A DNA stretch of 21,238 bases from CAYUVF01 sp964448045 (GTDB lineage Bacteria > Bacteroidota > Rhodothermia > Rhodothermales > Salinibacteraceae): assembly GCA_964448045.1 (NCBI GenBank), contig CAYUVF010000066.1, positions 1 through 21,238 of the forward strand. Direction: 5' to 3'. Below the pieces are notes generated by a model. It was given only the letters and a program-made list of their open reading frames with translations, made no database searches and was not told where the DNA came from. A program made the position numbers and the translations under genes. Each line of letters begins with the position of its first letter. Within the stretch, counting starts at the first letter, position 1. Positions 1 to 7,099 of this stretch are shown in pieces.

Positions 1-147
1 GGCGAAGAGGGCATCATGGACCTCGCCGCTGGCTTGCTCGACCACGACGAGCCCGTCGAGGCGCTCCTCAACAACGCCCTCCGCCGCACCGAGGCCGATT
101 CGTTCAACGATGACATTCTCGCCTTCTGGCTCCAGCGGACCGACTGA
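1..147 (+). CDS. 3' end of an unrecognised gene (possibly PP2C/SpoIIE-type phosphatase)
   Basis: Frame 1 is open from the left edge to a TGA at 145-147 and gives the last 48 residues of a protein whose start lies outside the window. The tail ends in a DDILAFWLQR-like stretch after an amphipathic helix. This is reminiscent of the end of PP2C/SpoIIE-type serine phosphatases, where an Asp-Asn/Asp-Asp pair precedes the last strand, but 48 residues are too few to assign a family. The base composition and codon use match a real gene. It converges on dprA with only 23 bp between the stops and no clear hairpin in that space. Confidence 0.6.
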   Translation, partial: GEEGIMDLAAGLLDHDEPVEALLNNALRRTEADSFNDDILAFWLQRTD

Positions 148-170
148 TTTCTACCGACTGCCCCGGCCGC

Positions 171-1328
171 TCACACGCGGTAAAACTGCTTGCCGGCCAT
201 CTGCCGGATGAGCCCCTTAAACTCCAGCTTCAACAGATACACCAGTGCCGTCGAGGGCCCCAGTCCCGTCTCCGCACAGATGACGTCGATGTGCACCGGC
301 TCCGATTCGATGGCCTCGTACAGCGTGCGTTCGACCCCGTTCAGCGACGGTACGGGAGCCGAATGAGCAGATGCTGCCTCATCCGCGGCGGGCGAGCTGG
401 GCAACGCCTCGGGACGCAACTCCTCCAAGATATCCTCGACGTCCATCACCAGCTTAGCGTGGCCGCGCTGGATCAGCCGGTTCGTACCGACGCCCGCTTT
501 GGTCCCGAGCCGCCCCGGAATGGCGAACACCTCGCGGTTTTGCTCGACAGCCAGCCGCGCCGTGATCAGCGAGCCGCCCGTTTCGTGGGACTCGACCACG
601 AGCGTGCCGACACTCAGCCCGCTGATGATACGGTTGCGCGCGGGAAAATGCGCAGCCTCAGGAGCTGCGTCCAGCGGATACTCGGACAGCAGCGCTCCCT
701 GCTCTATGATGTCTTTTGCCAAACCGGTGTGCTTCGACGGATAAATGCGATTGACGCCCGAGCCCAGCACGGCGACCGTGCGACCGCCCCCGTCCAGCGC
801 GCCTCGGTGCGCCGATCCGTCGATGCCGTACGCGAGCCCGCTCACGATGGTGAAGCCCTGCTCGGCCAGCGCCCGAGCGAAGCGGTACGCCTGCTGGGTG
901 CCGTACTCGGTGCAGCGGCGGGTGCCCACGATAGCGATCGCGTGCCAATCCGCCGGGGTGAACTGGCCGCGCATCCACAGCAGCGCCGGCGGATCGTAAA
1001 TCTGGCGTAGGCGCCTCGGGTAGGTCTCTTCCCAGGGCGTCAGCAACGTCGCATCCATCTGCGCTGCGCGTTCCATCTGCCGATCCACTGCCGCGTAGTC
1101 GTCAAATTCAACGATGGATCGCGCCGTCTCCGGCCCGATGCCCGAAACGGTCTGCAGCGCCGATAACGACGCGTTTATCGCCGCCGTCGCCGATCCGAAG
1201 CGGGCCAGCAGCGCTCGGATGCGGCCCGTGCCCACGCCGGGCACCAGCGAGAGCGCCACCAGCGCCCGCTGCTCGGCAGCGGGGTTAGAGGTGTGCTCCC
1301 CGTTCTCCCCCTCGAACGGCAACCTCAT
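171..1328 (-). CDS. dprA: DNA-processing protein DprA
   Basis: DprA (DNA-protecting protein A/Smf) binds incoming single-stranded DNA during natural transformation and loads RecA on it. The predicted 385 residues show the family layout: an N-terminal helix-hairpin-helix/SAM-like part (about 25-75, with VPGVGTGRI and VSGIGPETA), the Rossmann-like core (about 100-305) with IVGTR at 133-137, SGLAYGID at 163-170 and FPARNRIISGLS at 228-239, then a low-complexity linker and a winged-helix domain (about 328-385). The ATG at 1328 is chosen because it overlaps the obg stop codon as ATGA; a longer in-frame reading back to 1376 would run into obg and adds only Arg/Gly-rich residues. Translational coupling to obg is likely. 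No competence genes are visible nearby, so a role in uptake is known for the family but not shown here. Confidence 0.95.
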   Translation of the reverse strand: MRLPFEGENGEHTSNPAAEQRALVALSLVPGVGTGRIRALLARFGSATAAINASLSALQTVSGIGPETARSIVEFDDYAAVDRQMERAAQMDATLLTPWEETYPRRLRQIYDPPALLWMRGQFTPADWHAIAIVGTRRCTEYGTQQAYRFARALAEQGFTIVSGLAYGIDGSAHRGALDGGGRTVAVLGSGVNRIYPSKHTGLAKDIIEQGALLSEYPLDAAPEAAHFPARNRIISGLSVGTLVVESHETGGSLITARLAVEQNREVFAIPGRLGTKAGVGTNRLIQRGHAKLVMDVEDILEELRPEALPSSPAADEAASAHSAPVPSLNGVERTLYEAIESEPVHIDVICAETGLGPSTALVYLLKLEFKGLIRQMAGKQFYRV

Positions 1329-2350
1329 CCGGCCACCTCCGCGGGCTCGCTCTGAGCCGCCTTCACGTGCTTCCACACGACGCGCTTCATCTGCTCCACC
1401 CCGATCTGCGCCACGGCGCTCACGGGGACCAGCTCCACATCACGCGGGAAATCATCGGCGACCACATCGGGCAGCAAGCTGCGCTCCTCCGCCGGCAACA
1501 GGTCGATCTTCGAGAGCGCCACCACCCGCGGCTTCTGCAGCAGCGCGGAATCGTACGCCTCCAGCTCGCGGAGCAGCGCCTCGTACTCGCCAGCCAGGTT
1601 CTTCGATGTGATCGGGATGACGAACAGAAGCACGGCGTTGCGCTCGATGTGCTTCAGGAACTGCAGTCCGAGGCCCTTACCCTGGTGTGCATCTTCGATG
1701 ATGCCCGGCAGATCGGCCATGACAAACGACTCGAACTCGCCGACGTACACCATACCCAACTGCGGCGTGATCGTCGTAAACGGATACGACGCCGTCTCCG
1801 GCTCGGCGGCCGACACCGAGGATATGAGCGTGCTCTTGCCCGCGTTCGGGAAGCCCACCAATCCCACATCGGCGAGCAGCTTGAGCTCCAGCGTAATGGT
1901 CTTCTCTTCACCCTCCTCGCCCGGCTGCGCATGCCGCGGCGCCTGGTTGGTAGACGACTTGAAGAAGGCGTTGCCTTTGCCGCCGCGCCCCCCTTCCGCG
2001 ACGACGAGCTGCTCGCCCGGCTCGATGACTTCGCCGACCACGGCGCCCGTGTCCGCATTTTTGACAACCGTTCCCGGCGGCACGTGGAGCAGCACATCCT
2101 CACCGTCCTTCCCGGTCTTGTTGAAACTGCCGCCCGGCTGGCCATCCTCGGCGAAGTGGTGCGTGTTGTAGCGCAGATCCATTAGCGTGTAAAGATTTTC
2201 GTCGGCCTCGACGATCACCGATCCGCCGTGGCCGCCGTCGCCGCCCGCCGGGCCGCCCTTGGGCTCGTACTTTTCGCGCCGGAACGACACGAGTCCGCGT
2301 CCACCATCACCGCTACGCACTTTAATCTGTACCTCGTCAACAAATCTCAT
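1325..2350 (-). CDS. obg: Obg/CgtA family GTPase
   Basis: Obg is an essential GTPase that acts in late 50S ribosome assembly and stress signalling. The 341-residue product has the Gly-rich Obg fold at about 1-158 (many GG pairs) and a G domain from about 160: P-loop GFPNAGKS at 166-173, switch I around YPFTTI 189-194, DLPG at 213-216, and a G4 motif SKID at 280-283 instead of the common NKxD. G5 is near SAV 311-313. There is no extra C-terminal OCT domain. The start at 2350 gives the canonical MRFVDEV beginning; an ATG at 2359 or TTG at 2371 would only add a few residues. The gene lies 75 bp after trmH and overlaps dprA by four bases, so the three are probably one leftward transcription unit. 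Confidence 0.95.
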   Translation of the reverse strand: MRFVDEVQIKVRSGDGGRGLVSFRREKYEPKGGPAGGDGGHGGSVIVEADENLYTLMDLRYNTHHFAEDGQPGGSFNKTGKDGEDVLLHVPPGTVVKNADTGAVVGEVIEPGEQLVVAEGGRGGKGNAFFKSSTNQAPRHAQPGEEGEEKTITLELKLLADVGLVGFPNAGKSTLISSVSAAEPETASYPFTTITPQLGMVYVGEFESFVMADLPGIIEDAHQGKGLGLQFLKHIERNAVLLFVIPITSKNLAGEYEALLRELEAYDSALLQKPRVVALSKIDLLPAEERSLLPDVVADDFPRDVELVPVSAVAQIGVEQMKRVVWKHVKAAQSEPAEVAG

Positions 2351-2425
2351 AGGTCTCATCCGTTCAATCAATCATCTGGCCGCCCGTTCTTGTATGCGCG
2401 ACGCCCGGGTGCGGTTGTGTATCCC

Positions 2426-3190
2426 TCACGATGGTTCCTCAAGGGCCCGCCGGAGGATGGCCTCCGGGTTGCGCACGCTCCGCATGCAAAAGCGGGCGAC
2501 GAGGCGCGTCTGCTCCAGCTCGCTGAGATCGGCGTGATAACCCTGACGCGCCAGCCGGTCGCGCTGGGCATGGTAGAGCCCCAGCGCCGCCGCGACCGAG
2601 ATGTTGAAGCTCTCGGTAAATCCGGCCATGGGGATGATGCACGTTTGGTCGGCGGCGGACTGCATCGCGGGTGAGATACCGTCCTTTTCATTGCCGAAGA
2701 CGAGCGCCGTTTTCTCCGTAAAGTCGAGCGTGTCGATGGGCACCACCTCCTCGTCCATTTGCGTCGCGACGACGGTGTACCCTGCTGCGTGCAGGTAGTC
2801 GATGCAGGGGGCGGGCGCCTCCCAGCGCGTCAGGTCGATCCATTTTTCGGCGCCCCGGCTCGTGCGCTCCGAGTGTTTGAAGCGGTCGTTCTGCCCCTTG
2901 ACGACGTGAAAATCCTGATAGCCCAGGCCCTCCGCCGAGCGCATGACTGCGCTCACGTTGCCGGTATTGACGAGCCCCTCAACCACCGGAACCACCGTAC
3001 GCGTCCGTTGCGCGACGACGGCGCGGATGCGCTCCAGCCGCTCCGCTCGCATGACCGGCTCCAGGATCTCGATAACGCGCTCGGGCGTCAACCGCTGGCC
3101 GGCCACGACGAAGCGGTCGGCCTCGCGCGCCTCGGCCTCCGCCAGCAGTTCATCCATCTTGGACTCCGGGTCGGGCTCGGGAGTAGACAT
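2426..3190 (-). CDS. trmH: TrmH-like SpoU family tRNA/rRNA 2'-O-methyltransferase
   Basis: This 254-residue protein belongs to the SPOUT (SpoU/TrmH) superfamily of trefoil-knot enzymes that transfer a methyl group from AdoMet to a ribose 2'-OH. Motif 1 is seen as NVSAVMRSAEGLG (78-90, with the conserved Asn and Arg), motif 2 as VFGNEKDGIS (164-173) and motif 3 as IIPMAGFTESFNISVAAAL (185-203). The C-terminal helix pair after motif 3 and the overall length resemble bacterial TrmH (Gm18 of tRNA) more than RlmB or TsnR, but the target RNA cannot be fixed from sequence. The first 30 residues are acidic and variable. It is the first gene of the leftward trmH-obg-dprA cluster; 205 bp separate it from the divergent gene at 3396. 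Confidence 0.88.
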   Translation of the reverse strand: MSTPEPDPESKMDELLAEAEAREADRFVVAGQRLTPERVIEILEPVMRAERLERIRAVVAQRTRTVVPVVEGLVNTGNVSAVMRSAEGLGYQDFHVVKGQNDRFKHSERTSRGAEKWIDLTRWEAPAPCIDYLHAAGYTVVATQMDEEVVPIDTLDFTEKTALVFGNEKDGISPAMQSAADQTCIIPMAGFTESFNISVAAALGLYHAQRDRLARQGYHADLSELEQTRLVARFCMRSVRNPEAILRRALEEPS

Positions 3191-3395
3191 ACGGTCAAGA
3201 CATCGTTCAAAGGGGCGGCGGCGCAGGGTGTCAGCCGGGCCAGGGTGACCGCCGGCACATCGGTTTTGCGCTTATTCTCAACGAATCGGCCGTCGTGCTT
3301 TTCGCGTTGCAAGCGATTTTCACGCCCTCCCGGGCCTGACGGCTTCCGGTCGTGTTCATCGCTCTCTTTTCCGTCACTCACTCCCCGCGATTGCT

Positions 3396-4280
3396 ATGTT
3401 CAAACGCACGCTTCCGGCCTTCGTTGGCCTGCTTATCGGCCTCGGATTGCTCACCGGCGCCTCGGCCCAGTCGGTCGACGCCGTCATCAGCAACATGAAG
3501 GCGCAGTACGAGCAGCAGCTGGCCGCCATCGACACGTACATTATCGAAACGGACAAATATACAACCTATCACCGAAAGGTGACAACAGAGGGCACAGCGA
3601 CCTACGAGTCGCGCACGCGCTGGAAAGATGGGCAGGGACTGATGGAGGGCTCCTTCGTCGGCGATATGAATACGGCGCTGCCCAACCAGGACGCACTCGA
3701 CCAACTCGCTGAGAACGCCAGGTACAGCGGCATCGAAACCATCGACGGCGTCCGCACTCATGTGCTGATTGTCGACGATCCGGAAGCCCTCTCGGATGAA
3801 ATGGTCAACGAAGAGGCGATGGATGCACCCGATGAGGACGGCTCCGAGAACGTGGAGGTCGGCTCGATGCGGTTTTACGTCCATGCCGAGCAGCACGTAC
3901 CCGTCCGCATGGATTACGACGCCACCATCACCCGCACCGATGGCCAGTCGCAGACCATGAACGCGGTCGTCACCTTCGCTGATTATCGCACCGTCGACGG
4001 CCTCACGATCCCGTTTCGGACGATGATGCGGATGGACAACCTCAACGCATCGATCTCGCCCGAAGAGCGCGAGGAGGCCCGGAAGAGCCTTGCCCAGATG
4101 GAGGAAAAGATGAAGGAAATGAGCGACCGCCAGCGCAATATGATGGAGCGCATGATGGGCGGCCAAATGGACAAGCTCCGCCAGATCATCGAGGAGGGCA
4201 CCATCGAATACACCATCCAGGTGCAAGACGTGCAGGTCAACACTGCCATTCCCGACGACGTGTTCAGCGGGACCAACTGA
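3396..4280 (+). CDS. secreted LolA-like protein with Met-rich coil
   Basis: The 294-residue product starts with a clear signal peptide (Lys-Arg, a hydrophobic stretch 7-20, cleavage likely after ASA at 24) and has no lipobox, so it should be periplasmic or secreted. The rest reads as alternating beta strands with phrases typical of LolA/LolB-like folds: IDGVRTHVLIV (117-126), FYVHAEQHVPVRMDYD (160-175) and FADYRTVDGLTIPFRTM (194-210). A charged helix from about 221 to 268 is inserted before the final strands and contains many Met residues (RNMMERMMGGQMDK at 247-260). I do not recognise a named family; outer-membrane lipoprotein-sorting-like is the nearest description. It stands alone between a divergent gene and a strong hairpin terminator, so it is probably monocistronic. 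No clear promoter was found in 3191-3395. Confidence 0.85.
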   Translation: MFKRTLPAFVGLLIGLGLLTGASAQSVDAVISNMKAQYEQQLAAIDTYIIETDKYTTYHRKVTTEGTATYESRTRWKDGQGLMEGSFVGDMNTALPNQDALDQLAENARYSGIETIDGVRTHVLIVDDPEALSDEMVNEEAMDAPDEDGSENVEVGSMRFYVHAEQHVPVRMDYDATITRTDGQSQTMNAVVTFADYRTVDGLTIPFRTMMRMDNLNASISPEEREEARKSLAQMEEKMKEMSDRQRNMMERMMGGQMDKLRQIIEEGTIEYTIQVQDVQVNTAIPDDVFSGTN

Positions 4281-4319
4281 GCTCGGTTCCTCTGCGAGTG
4301 CGTTAGATCAGGCGTCCCG

Positions 4320-4353
4320 GCGGCCGGCCTGCGCGGGCGGGCCGCTTGTATTT
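4320..4353 (+). terminator. rho-independent-type terminator after the LolA-like gene
   Basis: A 10-bp GC-rich inverted repeat (4320-4329 with 4336-4345, nine of ten pairs, one G-G mismatch) closes a 6-nt loop and is followed by TTGTATTT. It lies 39 bp after the stop codon at 4280. The T-tract is short and interrupted. Confidence 0.6.
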
Positions 4354-4468
4354 GAGCGAACTCCGTCAGCTCGTTACAGAATTCTCATGGAGCGGCCCAA
4401 TCACCCACCGCCGGTGCCGGTATAGTAAACTATCACAATCTTGCGCACCCCATCGCCCCCGTGCTATC

Positions 4469-5188
4469 ATGGACCTTACTGATAAAGTCGCTGTCGTCAC
4501 CGGAGCCAGCAGTGGGCTCGGTCGCCACTTCGCCGAAGCGATGATCGACCGGGGCGCCCATGTTTACGGCCTTGCCCGCAGCCTCGACACGCTCAAGGCC
4601 CTGCGCGATACCTGGGGCGACCGCTTCCACCCTGTTTCCTGCGACGTGCGCGACGAAGAGCAGGTCGACGCCGCATTCGCAACCGTGCTGCACGAACAGG
4701 ATCGCCTCGATGTGCTCATCAACAACGCCGGACTCGCTCAGTTCGCCCCTGTCGATGAGCAGTCCACCGTGGAATGGGACGTGCAACAGGACACCAACGT
4801 GCGCGGCGTCTTCCTCTGCACCCGCGCTGCCGTCCCCCCAATGAAGGAGCAAAACGCCATCAGCGGCTTCGGCGGGCACATCGTCAATATTGCCTCCATT
4901 GCCGGGCTGCTCGGCAACCCCAACATCAGCGGATACAACGCCAGCAAATTCGCCGTACGCGGCTTCAGCGAGGCGACGATGAAGGAGCTACGCGATGACG
5001 GCATCAAGGTGTCGTGCGTCTATCCGGGGTCCATCGAGACCAACTTCTTCGAGGTCGCCGACGCCAGCATGACGGACCACCCGCTCCAGCCGGAGGATGT
5101 GGCGTCTACGGTGATGCACCTCATCGAGATGCCCAACAATCATCTGATCTCTGAAGTGGTGATGCGTCCGCTCCGCCCGCGAGGATAA
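4469..5188 (+). CDS. short-chain dehydrogenase/reductase (classical SDR)
   Basis: A 239-residue NAD(P)-dependent oxidoreductase of the classical SDR type. Visible motifs are the cofactor loop TGASSGLG (11-18), NNAG (85-88), the structural Asn at 110, catalytic Ser near 143, and YNASK giving Tyr156 and Lys160. An Ala-Arg pair after strand 2 (LARSLD, 35-40) suggests NADPH preference. The substrate is unknown; sequences like this are often annotated as general 3-oxoacyl reductase- or YdfG-like enzymes. The ATG at 4469 gives a start only four residues before the first strand; the frame is open further upstream but without SDR features. It stands alone, between a terminator and a convergent gene. 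Confidence 0.92.
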   Translation: MDLTDKVAVVTGASSGLGRHFAEAMIDRGAHVYGLARSLDTLKALRDTWGDRFHPVSCDVRDEEQVDAAFATVLHEQDRLDVLINNAGLAQFAPVDEQSTVEWDVQQDTNVRGVFLCTRAAVPPMKEQNAISGFGGHIVNIASIAGLLGNPNISGYNASKFAVRGFSEATMKELRDDGIKVSCVYPGSIETNFFEVADASMTDHPLQPEDVASTVMHLIEMPNNHLISEVVMRPLRPRG

Positions 5189-5195
5189 GCCTTGA

Positions 5196-5247
5196 ACGGT
5201 GGAGGGAACGGAGAGATGAAGATCTGAACGTCTCCCTCTTCAACCGT
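5196..5247. terminator. imperfect inverted repeat in convergent spacer
   Basis: The 77-bp spacer between two converging genes holds ACGGT (5196-5200) facing ACCGT (5243-5247), with purine-rich and pyrimidine-rich arms between them that can pair partly (for example GGAGA 5210-5214 with TCTCC 5231-5235). It may act as a bidirectional terminator, but pairing is imperfect and no clean T-tract follows on either strand. Confidence 0.25.
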
Positions 5248-5265
5248 GCCCGCTTCTTCCCAAAG

Positions 5266-6399
5266 TCAAAGGTGCACATTGAGGCCCGGAAGCACCCGGA
5301 ACGGCCAGGGATTGTTGCCGGCGTAGTTGAGCACGCCCAACTGCACACCCTGGAGAACGCGCGTGTAGTTGACAAGACCAATCGTGAGACCGCGCTGCGT
5401 CCCTCGGATGTGGTTGAACGCGCTGATGGCGGCGCCAGTAAACCGGCCGTTGCGTTCGATGCGGAAGTATGCCGGAGCGACCATTCCCCCGGCGATATCT
5501 TCGCCGCCCACCGCAGCCGCCACCATGAGCCCGCGAATGCGCGGCGCCGCAACACCAACTCCCGCCACGTGCAGGCCGCGCAGCCGCTCGCCAGCGCCCG
5601 CGCCCAATCCTGTGACGGTAAGGCCCGTAATATCGGTCCCAGCGCCAATGCCGATGGGCGCAACACCGAGCCCTATCAGATCGCGGCCGGCGCCCACGCC
5701 CAGTCCGCCCGCAACGATCCCACGCAGGTCCCTTCCTGCCCCAACGCCGAGGCCGCCGACGGCCACGCCGCTAAGCGATCCGCCGGAGCCGACGCCCAGG
5801 CCGCCGAGCGCCACGCCCGTCAGCCGGTCTCCGCTGCCAACGCCCAGGCCGCCAATGGCCACACCGTCGAGCTGTGCGCCTGCGCCGACGCCTAATCCGC
5901 CCACGGCGATACCGCGCACATCGATACCGGCGCCGACGCCGATGCCCCCGGCCCCGACGCCCCAAAACGTATTGCCCGCACCGACACCGAGCCCTCCCAC
6001 GGCCACGCCGTGCAGATTGCCGCCTGCGCCGAGTCCCAGCCCGCCAATGATAAGGCCGCGCATCGCGCCGGTGGCCTGCAGTCCCAGGACACCGACCGAG
6101 ACGCCGTTCAGCGTGCCTCCGCCCGTGGCCGGCAAGCCCAGGGCCACGCCGTTCACCGCTCCCGTGGCGGGATCGTGCGGCAGCCAGAGCGTCAGGTTGA
6201 TTCCGTTGACGCGCCGCACCCCCTCATCGCGGAAGTTCATCCGCAGGCCATTTACCACCGGCGCATTGCCAATGCGGATGCCGTAGCCGCGCACAGTGAG
6301 ATCCAGGCCGGGGGCTTCGTCCTGCGCGTACCCCGCCGATGCCGGAGCCAAGCCCACGATAAGCATCACCATGGTGAGCAGGCGTCCGGGCGTGCGCAT
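5266..6399 (-). CDS. secreted Gly-rich 16-residue solenoid repeat protein
   Basis: The 377-residue product starts with a signal peptide (hydrophobic 8-20, cleavage near 25). From residue 98 to 273 it consists of eleven consecutive units of exactly 16 residues with the consensus x-G-V-A-V-G-G-L-G-V-G-A-G-x-x-L; shorter and longer degenerate units extend the pattern on both sides, from about residue 50 to 360. The ending (GLTIGLVNY then GVQLGVLNY) recalls the 'surface repeat' proteins of Leptospira and Bacteroidota with GLxIGLxN units. The strict register and alternating small and aliphatic residues suggest a beta-solenoid or membrane-associated beta sheet outside the inner membrane; this is inference. 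There is no type IX sorting domain. It is the last gene leftward and sits 88 bp beyond the membrane-protein gene at 6488-6871, so the two may share transcription. Function unknown. Confidence 0.85.
   Translation of the reverse strand: MRTPGRLLTMVMLIVGLAPASAGYAQDEAPGLDLTVRGYGIRIGNAPVVNGLRMNFRDEGVRRVNGINLTLWLPHDPATGAVNGVALGLPATGGGTLNGVSVGVLGLQATGAMRGLIIGGLGLGAGGNLHGVAVGGLGVGAGNTFWGVGAGGIGVGAGIDVRGIAVGGLGVGAGAQLDGVAIGGLGVGSGDRLTGVALGGLGVGSGGSLSGVAVGGLGVGAGRDLRGIVAGGLGVGAGRDLIGLGVAPIGIGAGTDITGLTVTGLGAGAGERLRGLHVAGVGVAAPRIRGLMVAAAVGGEDIAGGMVAPAYFRIERNGRFTGAAISAFNHIRGTQRGLTIGLVNYTRVLQGVQLGVLNYAGNNPWPFRVLPGLNVHL
5581..6108 (-). repeat. eleven 48-bp coding tandem repeats
   Basis: The DNA encoding residues 98-273 of the solenoid protein is periodic at 48 bp. 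Individual units differ at many silent and variable positions, but the segment encoding GGLGVGAG is well kept (on the plus strand it recurs as GCC-GAC-GCC-CAG-GCC-like blocks). Because the units are diverged, recent slippage is not evident. Confidence 0.85.
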
Positions 6400-6487
6400 A
6401 TCCGAAAGGGGTTCCTGTGGAAGACGGAGGAGCCGCCGGCCGTGCCAAGGAGATCAGCACCGCCGCGCGGTCGGTTCCGCACAATTG

Positions 6488-6871
6488 CTACGGCAGGTCG
6501 TCGAAATCGATTTCATCCGAGGACTTCGCCTTCTTGGGCGCACTGGGCTCCTCTTCCGTCGTCATGAAATAATAGGTCACCAACCCGGCCCCTGCGGCGA
6601 GAAAGACGAAGCCAAAGCCAACCGGATCGTCCATGTCAACCGCCAGAATATGGCCGATGATGAGCGCGCCGCCAATACCGAGGATCACCAGCCCCCACTT
6701 CAGGGCGCCGTAGGCACTCGGCGAAGCGCCTCGGCTCATCACCGCGCGAGCGACCTCGTCGGACACGCGCTGGTCGACCAGCTTGCGCCGGATGCGATTG
6801 TCCGAAATAATTTTTACGATCCAAACAATCGAGAAGAAGAAGCCGAGCGGAATTAATATTTCAACATCCAT
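6488..6871 (-). CDS. small three-helix membrane protein (DUF6249-like)
   Basis: A 127-residue integral membrane protein with a hydrophobic N-terminal helix (about 5-22), a basic cytosolic loop with IRRKLVDQRVSDEVARAVM (27-45), two further membrane helices (about 57-77 and 84-103) and an acidic/lysine tail ending DEIDFDDLP. The pattern of one helix, a short basic 'R/K-x-L-x-x-x-G/S' loop and two more helices resembles small proteins of the DUF6249 type that often sit beside ECF sigma factors; this likeness is from memory and unverified. The ATG at 6871 is preferred because the upstream in-frame extension is Cys/Arg-rich and overlaps the candidate promoter. Divergent from the sigma factor gene and preceded by the same promoter-like pattern, it may belong to its regulon. 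Confidence 0.8.
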   Translation of the reverse strand: MDVEILIPLGFFFSIVWIVKIISDNRIRRKLVDQRVSDEVARAVMSRGASPSAYGALKWGLVILGIGGALIIGHILAVDMDDPVGFGFVFLAAGAGLVTYYFMTTEEEPSAPKKAKSSDEIDFDDLP

Positions 6872-6933
6872 GGTCTTGCACGTTCGTGATTCACAGTCTC
6901 GTGACGGCCCGCCTTGTCCGAGCCTCACCCACA

Positions 6934-6965
6934 CCAGACAGGGGTATCTGCTCATCGGTTGCACC
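6934..6965 (-). promoter_or_regulatory. candidate ECF-sigma promoter for the membrane-protein gene
   Basis: Read leftward, GGTGCAACC (6965-6957) is followed by 17 bp and then GTCTGG (6939-6934). The same layout, with the same spacing, stands before the ECF sigma factor gene on the other strand. The proposed start would lie about 55-60 bp before the ATG at 6871. Confidence 0.5.
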
Positions 6966-7058
6966 TGCTCCCCATCATTTTCTTGAACTGCCCGTTAAGG
7001 CATATCCCCCTCCCTGCTCATTCATCCTGCGCCCCCAAGAACAGGAAATAATTCGCCG

Positions 7059-7090
7059 GGTGCAACCTATCTCCGAATGGCCTTGTCTAC
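7059..7090 (+). promoter_or_regulatory. candidate autoregulated ECF-sigma promoter
   Basis: GGTGCAACC (7059-7067) is followed by 17 bp and GTCTAC (7085-7090). ECF promoters commonly have an AAC-type -35 and a GTC-type -10 box with 16-17 bp between. The predicted transcript start falls at or within a few bases of the sigma-factor ATG at 7100, so the message would be nearly leaderless; no Shine-Dalgarno sequence is present there. Confidence 0.5.
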
Positions 7091-7099
7091 TGCAGTGCC

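Noticed and set aside
1329..1376. Upstream extension of dprA
   Set aside because: It would overlap obg by about 50 bp and adds Arg/Gly-rich residues not found in the family; the ATGA-coupled start is better.
5581..6108. Regular 48-bp repeats as a CRISPR array or satellite
   Set aside because: Units are contiguous and diverged at silent positions, have no repeat/spacer structure and encode an in-frame repeat protein with a signal peptide.
5369..6286. Long Pro/Thr-rich open frame on the plus strand
   Set aside because: It is the antisense reading of the Gly-rich 48-bp repeats; Gly codons read in reverse give Pro and Ala. No start signal or family resemblance.
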